Part shown: positions 15,000 through 23,985 of the stretch, piece after piece
How the letters are laid out: the number at the start of each line of letters is the position of its first letter
Position numbering within the stretch: position 1 is the first letter of the stretch
NCBI GenBank assembly: GCA_020724775.1
Contig: DYGG01000014.1
Span: forward strand, 1 to 48,727
Reading direction: 5' to 3'
Source of the DNA: Ignavibacterium sp.
GTDB lineage: Bacteria; Zixibacteria; MSB-5A5; GN15; PGXB01
Length of the DNA stretch: 48,727 nucleotides
Made by a program: the position numbers and the translations under genes
The notes under the pieces: generated by a model
Databases searched by the model: none
What the model was told of the DNA's origin: nothing
What the model saw: the letters and a program-made list of their open reading frames with translations, nothing else

Positions 15000-17666
15000 C
15001 TACCAGCCCATCAGTTGTTCGAGATTATGATTCAGTTTCTCGACCCGCTCTTCGATATCGGCTTTGCGGAGCCGCTCTTTTTCGACGACATCATCCGGGG
15101 CATTCTTGAGAAAGTCGGCGTTGGCAAGTTTCCGGGAAACCCGCTCCAACTGCTCTTTTAGACCCGTCAGTTCTTTTTCGAGCCGTTTTTTCTCGGAGTC
15201 GACATTAATCAGTCCTTCCAGCGGGACAAATATCTCGGCGCCGGAGATAACAGCTGATGCCGACAGCCCCGGCTTCTTGATATCGGGACCGACTATCAGT
15301 TTGTCGATTTTTGCCAGGCTGCGGAAATATTCCTGATATTCATCAAGAAGTTGCGCCAGTTCTTTGTCATTCACCCGCACATGAAGGTCCGACCGCTTAC
15401 CGGGCGGGACATTCATCTCGGAGCGAACCGAGCGCACCGCATTAACTACGGCCTGAATCGCTTCAAGTGACTTTTCCAGCCTTTCATCCCTGAATTTGCC
15501 GCTGGGGGTAGGCCAGGGACCAAAGAGCAGAGTCTTCTCTTTTTCCGGAAAACGCTCCCGCAGGGCTTTATTAATCTCCTCGGTTACAAACGGAATGAAG
15601 GGATGGAGCAGTTTCAGAATCTGGTCAAGGGTATAGACGGCAACTTTGAGGGAGGCTTCCCGAATCGGCTGGTCGGGACTGTCCGGTTTTATCAATTCGA
15701 TGTACCACGAGCAGTAGTCATTCCAGGTGAAAGAATAGAGGCTTTTTGCCGCTGCCGACAGTTTGAATTCGGCAATGTTTCTATCAACGGTTTCTATCGT
15801 CTCTTCGAGACGGCTAAGAATCCAGCAGTCAACCAGTATCAGGTCCTCCTGCGGAGGGAGGGAGCATTCGAACCGGGAGTTGCCGAGACGCATCTGTACG
15901 AATCGGGAGACCTGATACAATTTATTGACAAAATTCCGCCCTCCTTCAAAGGTGTTCTTGGAAATCCAGGGGTCCTGGCCGTCCGGTGTCGCCAGCACCA
16001 GAGAGATTCGAAGGGCATCGGCGCCGTACTTTTCAACGATTTCCAGCGGGTCGATTCCGTTCCCCAGTGATTTGGACATCTTAATGCCATTGGCGTCGCG
16101 AACGGTGCCATGTATATAGACGTCTTTAAAAGGAATCTTCCCGACAAATTCAAAACCGGCCATCACCATCCGCGCCACCCAGAGAAAGATAATTTCAGAG
16201 GCGGTAACGAGAACTCTGGTCGGATAGAAATATTCGAGCATCTCGGTTTTCTCAGGCCACCCCATCGTCGAAAAGGGCCAGAGCCAGGAAGAAAACCAGG
16301 TATCGAGAACATCTTCGTCTTGTATCAGTTCCGAACTGCCGCATTTGGGGCATTTGTCCGGTTTTTGCGCCGCCACTACTGTCTCGCCGCACTCGCAGTA
16401 ATAGACCGGTATCCGGTGACCCCACCAGAGTTGACGAGAGATGCACCAGTCGCGAATATTCTCCATCCAGTGCAAGTAGGTCTTCGACCAGTAATCGGGA
16501 TGAAACCGCAACTCGCCGCTCTTGAGGGCTTCGATTGCCGGTTTGGCGAGGGGAGCCATCCGGACAAACCACTGCTCCGAAAGATACGGCTCGATTTCCT
16601 TGTGACAGCGGTAGCAGGTGCCGACCGCCAGATAATATTTTTCGGTCTTTTCCAGAAGCCCCTTTTTCTCCAGTTCCTTAACCAGTTGCTTGCGGGCTTC
16701 ATATCGGTCCAGCCCCTTGAATTTGCCGGCATTAGCGTTGAGGGTGCCGTCGATGTTCATAATATTTATCTGCTCGAGGTCGTGACGCAGACCGATTTCG
16801 AAATCGTTGGGGTCGTGCGCCGGAGTAACCTTGACCACACCGGTGCCGAACTCCGGGTCAACATAGGCATCCGCTATTATCGGTATCTCCCGCTCCAGAA
16901 TCGGCAGAATTACAGTCTTGCCGACCGATTTCTTATATTTGCTGTCTTTGGGATTGACCGCCAGAGCCGTGTCGCCGAGCATTGTCTCCGGGCGGGTGGT
17001 GGCGACCGTCAGGTATTCATCGCTCCCCTTGATTTTGTATTTGATGTACCAGAGGTTGCCATCCTTTTCCTCGTGCTCGACTTCGTCGTCAGAAAGGGAG
17101 GTCTGGCAGGAGGGGCACCAGTTGACAATACGGTTGCCGCGATAAATCAGGTCTTTCTTGTATAGCCGGATGAAAACTTCCGTAACGGCGCGGGAGAGAG
17201 AATCGTCAAGCGTGAATCTGGTCCGTTCCCAGTCGCAGGAGCAGCCGATCCGTTTCAGTTGGTTTAGAATCTTGTCTTTGTTACCGTATGCCCAGATTCG
17301 GGTATGCTCCAGGAATTTCTCCCGTCCTATTTCGCGACGGGTGGTGCCGCTTTTCGCCAACTGTTTTTCCACGATAACCTGGGTGGCAATGCCGGCATGG
17401 TCGGCGCCCGGAATCCACTCCGCCGCATAGCCGGCCATCCGCTTCTGGCGTATTAAAATATCCTGAATGGTATTGTTGAGGGCATGGCCCAGATGAAGAA
17501 TGTCGGTCACATTGGGAGGTGGAATGACAATCGAATAAGGTTTCTTCGCTTTATCGATTTTGCCGTGGAAATAACCGGCGTCAAGCCACTCTTTGTATAA
17601 TCTATCTTCAACGGCCTTGGGGTCGTAAGGTTGGGCTTTGGGCTTCTCTTCTGTTTTAGTACTCAT
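15000..17666 (-). CDS. valS: Valine--tRNA ligase
   Basis: Class I aminoacyl-tRNA synthetase of 888 residues. The HIGH motif appears as HLGH (58-61) after IPPPNVTDI, and KMSKS is at 529-533. The editing domain includes TTRPETMLGDTALAVNP and KVTPAHDPNDFEIG. A zinc-like CxxC pair (CECGE, KCPKCGSSELI) lies in the connective region. The C-terminal coiled coil typical of ValRS (about 820-888) closes the protein. The gene is transcribed alone from a consensus promoter, divergent from mazG. No T-box leader is present because the leader is only about 15 bases. Confidence 0.98.
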   Translation of the reverse strand: MSTKTEEKPKAQPYDPKAVEDRLYKEWLDAGYFHGKIDKAKKPYSIVIPPPNVTDILHLGHALNNTIQDILIRQKRMAGYAAEWIPGADHAGIATQVIVEKQLAKSGTTRREIGREKFLEHTRIWAYGNKDKILNQLKRIGCSCDWERTRFTLDDSLSRAVTEVFIRLYKKDLIYRGNRIVNWCPSCQTSLSDDEVEHEEKDGNLWYIKYKIKGSDEYLTVATTRPETMLGDTALAVNPKDSKYKKSVGKTVILPILEREIPIIADAYVDPEFGTGVVKVTPAHDPNDFEIGLRHDLEQINIMNIDGTLNANAGKFKGLDRYEARKQLVKELEKKGLLEKTEKYYLAVGTCYRCHKEIEPYLSEQWFVRMAPLAKPAIEALKSGELRFHPDYWSKTYLHWMENIRDWCISRQLWWGHRIPVYYCECGETVVAAQKPDKCPKCGSSELIQDEDVLDTWFSSWLWPFSTMGWPEKTEMLEYFYPTRVLVTASEIIFLWVARMVMAGFEFVGKIPFKDVYIHGTVRDANGIKMSKSLGNGIDPLEIVEKYGADALRISLVLATPDGQDPWISKNTFEGGRNFVNKLYQVSRFVQMRLGNSRFECSLPPQEDLILVDCWILSRLEETIETVDRNIAEFKLSAAAKSLYSFTWNDYCSWYIELIKPDSPDQPIREASLKVAVYTLDQILKLLHPFIPFVTEEINKALRERFPEKEKTLLFGPWPTPSGKFRDERLEKSLEAIQAVVNAVRSVRSEMNVPPGKRSDLHVRVNDKELAQLLDEYQEYFRSLAKIDKLIVGPDIKKPGLSASAVISGAEIFVPLEGLINVDSEKKRLEKELTGLKEQLERVSRKLANADFLKNAPDDVVEKERLRKADIEERVEKLNHNLEQLMGW

Positions 17667-17687
17667 GTTTCTCTTTCAAAACCTGAA

Positions 17688-17716
17688 ATTATACCGCCCA
17701 ATATACTGTTTGTCAA
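17688..17716 (-). promoter_or_regulatory. Perfect sigma-70 consensus promoter of valS
   Basis: On the minus strand TTGACA (17716-17711) and TATAAT (17693-17688) are exactly 17 bases apart, matching consensus at all 12 positions. The start point would be near 17681, leaving a very short leader. Confidence 0.85.
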
Positions 17717-17811
17717 GGCGAACCGGTATATACAAAAAGTCCTTTGAATAGGGGCGGAAATCCGTATTTTTGGATATTATCGACCAAACTTGACAACTCC
17801 AAAGGAACTAT

Positions 17812-18585
17812 ATGCAGATAAATAACAGTGAGCCCTTCAATAAGTTGAGAGAAATAATGGCAACTCTTCGCTCGCCGGAGGGTTGCGCCTGGGACCGCAA
17901 GCAGACCCATCGGTCGCTCCTGCCGTACCTTATAGAGGAGGCATATGAAGTCGTGGAAGCGGTGGAAAACGATGATTACCGGCATCTGCGCGAGGAACTG
18001 GGAGACCTCCTCTGCCAGATAGTCTTCCACGCCCAGTTGGCTTCTGAAGCAGGACGGTTCACTCTCGATGACTCTATCAATGAAATCAATCAGAAACTGA
18101 TCAGCCGTCACCCGCATGTCTTCGGGGAGAAGAAAGATTTGAAACCGCAGGAAGTTCGAGACCAATGGGAGAAGATAAAGGTTAACTCAGGAGAGAAGGA
18201 GTCGGTAATATCGGGGATACCGAAATCGGCGCCGGCGCTTCTGAAGGCGTACCGTTTTGGTGAAAAGGCGGGCGGGGTCGGATTTGACTGGAAAGATGCC
18301 GGAGAGGTCTTTCTCAAGGTCAAAGAGGAATTACAGGAGATTGAAGCGGAGATACCGTCGGGGAATAAAGAGAGTATTGAAGAGGAACTGGGCGACCTGC
18401 TATTTGTGCTGGCGTCATTCGCCCGGAAACTGGAAATAAACCCGGAGCAGGCGCTCAATAAGACTCTGCTCAAGTTTTCGAAGCGGTTCGCATATATCGA
18501 AAAGAAGGTGAAGGAATCGGGGCGGAAGTTTGAGGAGTTTTCGATTGACGAACTGGAGGCATTCTGGCAGGAGGCAAAGGAGTAG
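17812..18585 (+). CDS. mazG: Nucleoside triphosphate pyrophosphohydrolase MazG
   Basis: All-alpha NTP pyrophosphatase of 257 residues that hydrolyses NTPs to NMP and pyrophosphate, a house-cleaning activity. Two MazG domains are visible. The first contains CAWDRKQTHRSLLPYLIEEAYEVVEAVENDD and REELGDLLCQIVFHA. The second has EEELGDLLFVLASFARKLEINPEQALN and ends ELEAFWQEAK. The acidic metal-binding residues (EExxE and the later ExxD) are intact in the first. The start has AAAGGA seven bases upstream. It diverges from valS and is followed by the palindrome cluster. Confidence 0.96.
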   Translation: MQINNSEPFNKLREIMATLRSPEGCAWDRKQTHRSLLPYLIEEAYEVVEAVENDDYRHLREELGDLLCQIVFHAQLASEAGRFTLDDSINEINQKLISRHPHVFGEKKDLKPQEVRDQWEKIKVNSGEKESVISGIPKSAPALLKAYRFGEKAGGVGFDWKDAGEVFLKVKEELQEIEAEIPSGNKESIEEELGDLLFVLASFARKLEINPEQALNKTLLKFSKRFAYIEKKVKESGRKFEEFSIDELEAFWQEAKE

Positions 18586-18623
18586 CGGTCTAGCGGGACA
18601 CCTTGGCCGGATTCCCTTGAATT

Positions 18624-18657
18624 CCGTCAGGAGTCCCGCTTGAAGCGGGACTGACGG
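18624..18657. repeat. Bipartite palindrome (REP-like)
   Basis: CCGTCA (18624-18629) pairs with TGACGG (18652-18657), and inside it GTCCCGC (18633-18639) pairs with GCGGGAC (18645-18651) around the loop TTGAA, with a three-base bulge. It lies shortly after the mazG stop. It could act as a terminator, but no T run follows, and its similarity to 1102-1114 favours a repeat family. Confidence 0.55.
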
Positions 18658-18667
18658 CGAGAGAATA

Positions 18668-18717
18668 TTGCGGCAGGTCTCGCCTCGACTGAAGTCGAGC
18701 CTGAGGACCTGCCGCAA
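18668..18717. repeat. Long compound inverted repeat
   Basis: TTGCGGCAGGTC (18668-18679) pairs perfectly over 12 bases with GACCTGCCGCAA (18706-18717). The interior holds a second hairpin, CTCGAC (18684-18689) with GTCGAG (18694-18699) around TGAA. The nested design resembles mobile REP/BIME-type elements. No coding frame spans it. Confidence 0.6.
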
Positions 18718-18750
18718 CGGATAAAATGACTTTTATTCTCCTGAGTCTGC

Positions 18751-18782
18751 AAAATGAAACGGGCGGCCAATGAACCGCCCGT
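18751..18782 (-). terminator. Terminator of the HtrA-like gene pair
   Basis: On the minus strand ACGGGCGG (18782-18775) pairs perfectly with CCGCCCGT (18766-18759), followed by TTTCATTTT. It lies 28 bases past the stop of the pseudoprotease gene. Confidence 0.7.
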
Positions 18783-18809
18783 CTGCAATCTATCTCAACA
18801 AAATCGGTT

Positions 18810-20225
18810 TCACCAATCGGTCTTCACATTCACGAAAACAGTCTTATTATCCCGCCAGATGAAGAAAACGACCTCTTTCGGCTTCTTTTCGGCAATTCTG
18901 TTCAGGACTCTCTTGGCATCCTCCACCGATGTCACTTTTTCACCGTCAATAGATTGAATTATATAACCGGGCATTATATCGGCGACCGACGCCCATCCGC
19001 CCGACTCGACCTCTTTCACCATCACCCCTTTAAACTCCTTGCGGTCGAGATTGAAGACATTATAATCGGCAAAGACCAGGTCGCGAACGGTAAATTCAAA
19101 GTTGGGGTCTTCGTACGACGGCGCTTCCGCCGGAGTGATAGGAGCGGGCGACAGGACTGCGGCAGTTTGAATTGTATCGACCGTTCCGTTGGTTCGTCTC
19201 ATAATTTCGAAATTGACCCTGGAGTTGGCGCCGAAATCTGATATCTGCTTCTGGAAGATAGGGAGGTTTTCCTCCTTGTCGACCGTGATAGGCGCGCCAT
19301 TGAGCCGGACGATGATATCACCGGTCTGCAGGCCGGCCGAGTCGGCAGGGGAATCCTTGACGACTTCGTTGACAATTATACCGGACTTGGTATCGATACC
19401 CCAGAAATCGGCGATATCGGCGGTCAGCGCCTGCAGATAAATGCCGAGCCAGCCGCGGTCAACTTTGCCTTTGGTGGGCGGGTCCTTGATAAGTTTTTCG
19501 ATTTTCTCGGCTGAAATGACACCGAGCAGCGGCACCGATTCTTCTCCGGTAAAAGAGGGCAGGGTCGAAATATCCATACCGCGAAAGGCGGACTGGTCGA
19601 GGAGCCCCAGGACTCCAATAGGGTAACCGGCGCTGTCATACAGGACTGAGCCCAGTTCCATCTGGTTGAACCCAACCGTGAACACGAACTGGTCCGGAAC
19701 CTGAATCAGGGCGGAAATCATCCCGACATCAGATGCCATCAAAGGAGAGACAAATTCCGGGAGCAGAAGGTACGCCGCCAGCCATTCGCCGACGCGATAA
19801 TCGCGACGGTGGCTGAAACTGACCGGTTTGAACTCGACCGGCTGGGCGGAGGTGATGCGACAGAAGCCAAGTTTGGTAAAGCGGTCCACTCCGATATATT
19901 CCGCCGGATAGCGGGCGCCGTCAGATTTCACAATCTCAATGCTGGTCGGCTTGATATTCATCTGCATTCCCGACATAATCGAGAACGGGGAATCATCATC
20001 CAGAGGAGAGCCGTCAAAAACAACCAATCCATCTCTGGTGACAATGGTGCCGATGCCGCGAATCTGGGCATCGGATGTCTGTGTGCCAAAGGATACTTCC
20101 AGTTTGATATTGACGGCGACGGCGTATTCGTATGCTTTCTTATTAATCCGCTCAAAATCGAAATTTTGCCCTGATGCGGCAACGGCGGTCAGGGACAAAA
20201 CCAATAATATATAAGTCAGTCTCAT
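18810..20225 (-). CDS. Catalytically dead HtrA-like protein with two PDZ domains
   Basis: Secreted protein of 471 residues with a Sec signal (about 1-19, ending ASG). A trypsin-like HtrA fold (about 30-240) is followed by two PDZ domains (about 255-345 and 370-465). None of the catalytic triad survives. The His position lies in VVFDGSPL instead of TNYHV, the Asp position reads DRFTKLGF (Lys118), and the Ser position lies in MELGSVLYDSAG without GNSGG (Leu191 by alignment to the neighbour). It therefore cannot be a serine protease and probably binds substrates or regulates. It follows the active HtrA by eight bases, so the pair is one operon and likely arose by duplication. Confidence 0.85.
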   Translation of the reverse strand: MRLTYILLVLSLTAVAASGQNFDFERINKKAYEYAVAVNIKLEVSFGTQTSDAQIRGIGTIVTRDGLVVFDGSPLDDDSPFSIMSGMQMNIKPTSIEIVKSDGARYPAEYIGVDRFTKLGFCRITSAQPVEFKPVSFSHRRDYRVGEWLAAYLLLPEFVSPLMASDVGMISALIQVPDQFVFTVGFNQMELGSVLYDSAGYPIGVLGLLDQSAFRGMDISTLPSFTGEESVPLLGVISAEKIEKLIKDPPTKGKVDRGWLGIYLQALTADIADFWGIDTKSGIIVNEVVKDSPADSAGLQTGDIIVRLNGAPITVDKEENLPIFQKQISDFGANSRVNFEIMRRTNGTVDTIQTAAVLSPAPITPAEAPSYEDPNFEFTVRDLVFADYNVFNLDRKEFKGVMVKEVESGGWASVADIMPGYIIQSIDGEKVTSVEDAKRVLNRIAEKKPKEVVFFIWRDNKTVFVNVKTDW

Positions 20226-20233
20226 ACTCTCCT

Positions 20234-21637
20234 CTATTCTTCAGAGCCGGGCTCTTCGCGGGCGATATCTTCCGCTTTTATCAAAATAAATTTGGTGCTT
20301 CCGGAGCGCCGCACCGTCAGCAATACGCGGCCGGCTTTCTCGGCGGTAAGGGCGGTGTATTGTTGATAAAACTCCTGGAAAGTATCGACGGGCCGCTCAT
20401 TAATGCCGCGGATGACATCACCCCGCCGCAAGCCGCCGTCGCTTGCCGCGCCGACTCGTTTCACCCCGGAAACATAAACACCGAGCGTATCCTCTAACTG
20501 ATTATCCACTGCCATCTGCTTGGTAATGCTCTTTATGGTGATACCCCACTCCTTGCACTCAAGGTCTTCACCCAGTATATCTCCCAGTTCGTGGGTGACG
20601 ACCGGGACAACGAAAGTCTTTTCGCCCCGCATGACGGTCATAGCGATAGTGTCGCCGACCGGATAATCGGCAATCATTTTGTAGAATACCGGAAGTTCCT
20701 CGGCAAAACGGGCCGAAACCGACCGGCCGTCCATTTTCAATATAACATCCCCGGCAAGAAGTCCGGCCGCCTCGGCAGGAGACTGGGGGTCGATTGAGGC
20801 GACCAGCACCCCTTCATTGATGCCGGTGCCAAACCATCCCTCCAGATTCTGCAACTCCTGGCACTGGACGCCTACCCAACTGCGGATTACTCTGCCGCGA
20901 TTCAGGATATCGTGAAAGACCTGCTTCACGATGTTTATCGGGATAGCAAAGCCGATATTATTGGCAAACATGGTGGCGCGGGAGTTAATGCCGATTATTC
21001 GTCCGTTCAGGTCGACCAGCGGTCCCCCGGAATTGCCCGGATTGATGGCGGCATCGGTCTGAATCCAGTTGTTGTATATGCCGGTCTTTTCGCCGGACGG
21101 AAGCTGCACATCTCCGGAGAAATACCGGTCGGTAGTGGAAATGACACCACAGGATATGGAGCGGGAAAGAGCCAGAGGGGAGCCCATTGCCATCACATAC
21201 TGCCCGACCTGAATAGAGTCGGAATTGCCAAAGGAGGCGACGGTCAATTTCCCCTTGTACTCATTAAGATTCAACTTGATAATGGCGATATCGGTCAAAG
21301 GGTCGCCCCCGACCAGAGCCGCTTTTACCTGTTCTTTATCATAGAGTGTGCAGATAATTCTCTCCGCTTTGCCGGCAACGTGATAATTGGTCACAACATA
21401 CCCGTCAGGGTGAACAATAACCCCGGAGCCGACCACCGACTGCTTAACCATCTTGCCGGTGCGGAAATCGGTGATTACCGGCTGGATATGCACCAGCGCC
21501 GGCAGAACCTTGTCGCGGGCGCTATAGATTGCCTGCTGATGGGGATTACCCGGGTTCGCCGTAGAACTATTCCATGCCGCCGCCAGTAGGATTAGAGTCA
21601 GTATGGCGGCGTTTTTGAGTCTCAGGAGTTGCTTCAT
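20234..21637 (-). CDS. HtrA/DegP-family serine protease with two PDZ domains
   Basis: Periplasmic protein quality-control protease of 467 residues. A signal segment (about 8-27) precedes the protease domain, which has the full triad: His86 in GYVVTNYHV, Asp116 in DPLTDIAIIKL and Ser203 in INPGNSGGPLVDLNGRIIGIN. Two PDZ domains follow (about 265-350 and 375-460, each with a GLLAGDVIL- or GLRRGDVI-type loop). The ATG is preceded by GGAAGAGAG. An AT-rich region upstream holds possible promoters such as TTGTTA-N16-TAATAT. The next gene encodes its inactive paralogue. Confidence 0.93.
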   Translation of the reverse strand: MKQLLRLKNAAILTLILLAAAWNSSTANPGNPHQQAIYSARDKVLPALVHIQPVITDFRTGKMVKQSVVGSGVIVHPDGYVVTNYHVAGKAERIICTLYDKEQVKAALVGGDPLTDIAIIKLNLNEYKGKLTVASFGNSDSIQVGQYVMAMGSPLALSRSISCGVISTTDRYFSGDVQLPSGEKTGIYNNWIQTDAAINPGNSGGPLVDLNGRIIGINSRATMFANNIGFAIPINIVKQVFHDILNRGRVIRSWVGVQCQELQNLEGWFGTGINEGVLVASIDPQSPAEAAGLLAGDVILKMDGRSVSARFAEELPVFYKMIADYPVGDTIAMTVMRGEKTFVVPVVTHELGDILGEDLECKEWGITIKSITKQMAVDNQLEDTLGVYVSGVKRVGAASDGGLRRGDVIRGINERPVDTFQEFYQQYTALTAEKAGRVLLTVRRSGSTKFILIKAEDIAREEPGSEE

Positions 21638-21743
21638 TTATCTCTCTTCCGTTCGCTAAAAATTCGTCCTCAGAGAATATATAATATCTATATTATCGAC
21701 AAGTTATTATTTAACAATTGGGGGGAAAAGAAGTTCAGGAAAT

Positions 21744-21774
21744 AATAAAACCCTCAGGGAAAACCTGAGGTTTA
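21744..21774 (-). terminator. Terminator of the ECF sigma operon
   Basis: On the minus strand CCTCAGG (21770-21764) pairs with CCTGAGG (21758-21752), followed by GTTTTATTATT. It separates the sigma factor operon from the HtrA pair, which therefore needs its own promoter. Confidence 0.7.
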
Positions 21775-21806
21775 ATCGCTTGATAGAGCGGCATGCGCTG
21801 CCGCGG

Positions 21807-22661
21807 CTAATTGCTAAAGACTATCTCGACCGAACCGAGACCGACATCGATTCGTAAATCAAGCCCCGAAGCGGCCGTGTCGTAATCTTCCGATTTGTAA
21901 TAGCCGTCTCGTATTCTCAAACCGGCGGCGTTGCGGAATTTTACCTTGGAAAGAAAATTGTCTTCCGCTTCTATTCGAACCGGCAGGTCGCGGGGAAGAT
22001 AAATGACGGCGCTTCCCAGTCCAATCGAAATCTCAGCTTGCGCCCGGCTGTGCAATTCTCCCGTAAATTCGAGACGAAACTCGCCGACACCACCATCAAA
22101 CTTCAGAGTCCTGAAATTGGCATTGAGCAACTTGCTGATTTCGAACTCAGCGGCGCCGGCATCAATCGAGATATTGTCCAGTTTCGTCGGATTGGGACTG
22201 CTGAAAAGAAGTTTTCCCTCGGCAACTCCGATATCAAGATTGAGGTCGGTCAGGGGGATACCGCCCAGGTCGATAAAGGCGTCACAGAGCCCCAATTCCA
22301 GTTTCAAATCTGTCTTATAAGAGCGAGAGAGTTCGATATCCCATCTGTTATCTTCGACTTCGACCTGAAATTTGCTATAGAGGTCGGAGCCGACTTCAAG
22401 ATATCCCCGCTCCCCGCGTTTGCGATAGTCGGCAAAGACCTCCAGTCGGTCGGGGTTATAGGTTACGTCGGCTCGGAAGAGCGAGGTCATCTCCTGAGAA
22501 GTTAATCGGAAATTGCCGGCGGCGAGGTCAATATCGGCATAGAGGATGGCGACACTATCGGCCGGAAAATTGAACTCTTTGGTTTCAACGGGCGCGGCGG
22601 CGGCAGAGAGCGATAGCATCAGCGCCAGGGCTGACACTCCAAAAAACTTATATGATTTCAT
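21807..22661 (-). CDS. Secreted LiaF/toastrack-like beta-solenoid protein
   Basis: A protein of 284 residues with a clear Sec signal (about 1-22, ending AAAA). The mature part is a series of short strands with repeated patterns such as LNLDIGVAEGKLLFS, ISIDAGAAEFEIS, LKFDGGVGEFRLEF and AEISIGLGSAVIYLP, ending RIDVGLGSVEIVFSN. This is the layout of the toastrack/DUF2154 (LiaF-type) domain, known from envelope-stress systems. No membrane helix follows the signal, so it should be periplasmic or surface exposed. It is last in the sigma factor operon, 20 bases after the bactofilin-like gene. Confidence 0.7.
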   Translation of the reverse strand: MKSYKFFGVSALALMLSLSAAAAPVETKEFNFPADSVAILYADIDLAAGNFRLTSQEMTSLFRADVTYNPDRLEVFADYRKRGERGYLEVGSDLYSKFQVEVEDNRWDIELSRSYKTDLKLELGLCDAFIDLGGIPLTDLNLDIGVAEGKLLFSSPNPTKLDNISIDAGAAEFEISKLLNANFRTLKFDGGVGEFRLEFTGELHSRAQAEISIGLGSAVIYLPRDLPVRIEAEDNFLSKVKFRNAAGLRIRDGYYKSEDYDTAASGLDLRIDVGLGSVEIVFSN

Positions 22662-22681
22662 GATTATCCTTTACGGAATAA

Positions 22682-23983
22682 TCATCCCTTTGTTTCAGAC
22701 TCATCCCCTTTCAGAGGAGGAGGGGACGGGGGTGGCGGAGGAGAGAAGGAATCCAGTTTTACGGAAATAGTGACCGCTTTTTCGCAATCCCGGGTTCCGA
22801 AACGGGTCAGAACCACGGTGCCGAGTCCGGCGGTGATGCCGATAGCCCAGATAATGATAGCCAGCACCATAAACAGGGTAGCAAGCCCTTCGCTTAATTT
22901 TGACGCCGACAGCATGAAAAGTGACATCATAATCCAGGGGATATAAAGCACCGTCAACCCGAAAACGATTTTAAGCAGTTGTGAATTGAAACTGGCGGAA
23001 AGAATCTGTCCCAGGCGCCGTCCCACAAACTGCCCCAGCCCGATGCTCCCCAGAATCACCCCCAGCACCAGCGCCAGAGGGAGGACAAAGATAGCGACCG
23101 GTATTCCGATTATGGTAAGGCAGAGGAGCGCAAAGATGGGACCGAAGAGAAACCAGGCGGCAAAACCGATAAAAAAGGAACGGAGAAAGTAGGTCTGCAG
23201 GCATTTTTCGAGATGATTTATGGAATTAGGTACGATGGCTACCGCCAACAGGCCGCAGAAGAGCAGGACGGCGAGAATTATCAGATTAGCAATCAGAGCC
23301 GTATGGGAGGTGGTGTCGAATATTTCGATTTCGGGAATCTTGGGAAGGTCTGTCTCCATTTGATTCCCGCCGATTATGGCGCCGCGCATCTTGACAATTT
23401 CGGGAGCGCGGGCGTCACCGGTTATCTCTCCGGAGGAGGTAACGGTAATTTTGCGGTAAGAGATGACATCTCCTTTAACCGTGCCTTTGACAGTGATGGG
23501 ACCGACCGCTACCAGGGGACCGATGATAATTTCTTCCGGCCCTATTTCGACCGTGCCAAGTTGCAAGCCCCGGACTCGGCGCAATACCGACGACTCAATT
23601 TCCTTTCGAAGGGAATCGTTCATGCCGGCAATTTCCTGGGCAGTCCGAGCATGCTGCTCCGCTTGCAGCATTAATGAATCGAGTTCCGGAACCGTGGGAG
23701 GCACGATCAGATGGCCAGGCATATCCGGTGAAGACAAACTTCCTCCGGGGATGAACTTGTCCTGGCTGAAGTCATATTCCCATTCCACTCCCTGGCTGTC
23801 AACGCCGTAAACCCCATCGGGGGAAAGATGCAACTCCAGGAAAACCCTGGCTTCCGCCTTGGCATCGGGGGCTATTACGGCGGTTTCCTCATCGGCACTC
23901 TTGGCCGTCGGCTGCAGTGCCGTCAAAAGGAAGAAGATGACTGTGCACAAAGACAAAACGGAATTTCGCGAGCGCCGAGTCAT
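22682..23983 (-). CDS. Membrane protein with bactofilin-like beta segment
   Basis: A protein of 433 residues. A signal or first membrane segment (about 8-29) is followed by an extracytoplasmic region with a short helical stretch (100-145). A bactofilin/polymer-forming-like beta segment comes next (about 150-210: VGPITVKGTVKGDVISYRKITVTSSGEITGDARAPEIVKMRGAIIGG). Six or so hydrophobic helices follow (about 230-400), and the protein ends in a proline-rich cytoplasmic tail. This join of a bactofilin-like ladder to a polytopic membrane domain suggests a scaffold on the outside of the inner membrane. It lies two bases after the DUF4097 gene in the sigma factor operon. It might take the anti-sigma role, which is inference only. 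Confidence 0.7.
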   Translation of the reverse strand: MTRRSRNSVLSLCTVIFFLLTALQPTAKSADEETAVIAPDAKAEARVFLELHLSPDGVYGVDSQGVEWEYDFSQDKFIPGGSLSSPDMPGHLIVPPTVPELDSLMLQAEQHARTAQEIAGMNDSLRKEIESSVLRRVRGLQLGTVEIGPEEIIIGPLVAVGPITVKGTVKGDVISYRKITVTSSGEITGDARAPEIVKMRGAIIGGNQMETDLPKIPEIEIFDTTSHTALIANLIILAVLLFCGLLAVAIVPNSINHLEKCLQTYFLRSFFIGFAAWFLFGPIFALLCLTIIGIPVAIFVLPLALVLGVILGSIGLGQFVGRRLGQILSASFNSQLLKIVFGLTVLYIPWIMMSLFMLSASKLSEGLATLFMVLAIIIWAIGITAGLGTVVLTRFGTRDCEKAVTISVKLDSFSPPPPPSPPPLKGDESETKG

Positions 23984-23985
23984 AT

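Noticed and set aside
16110-17165. A 351-codon open frame opposite valS
   Set aside because: It lies wholly antisense to a certain gene, has no domain pattern, and mirrors the codon bias of valS.
20912-21589. A 225-codon open frame opposite the HtrA gene
   Set aside because: Glycine-rich reverse reading of the protease domain; a shadow.
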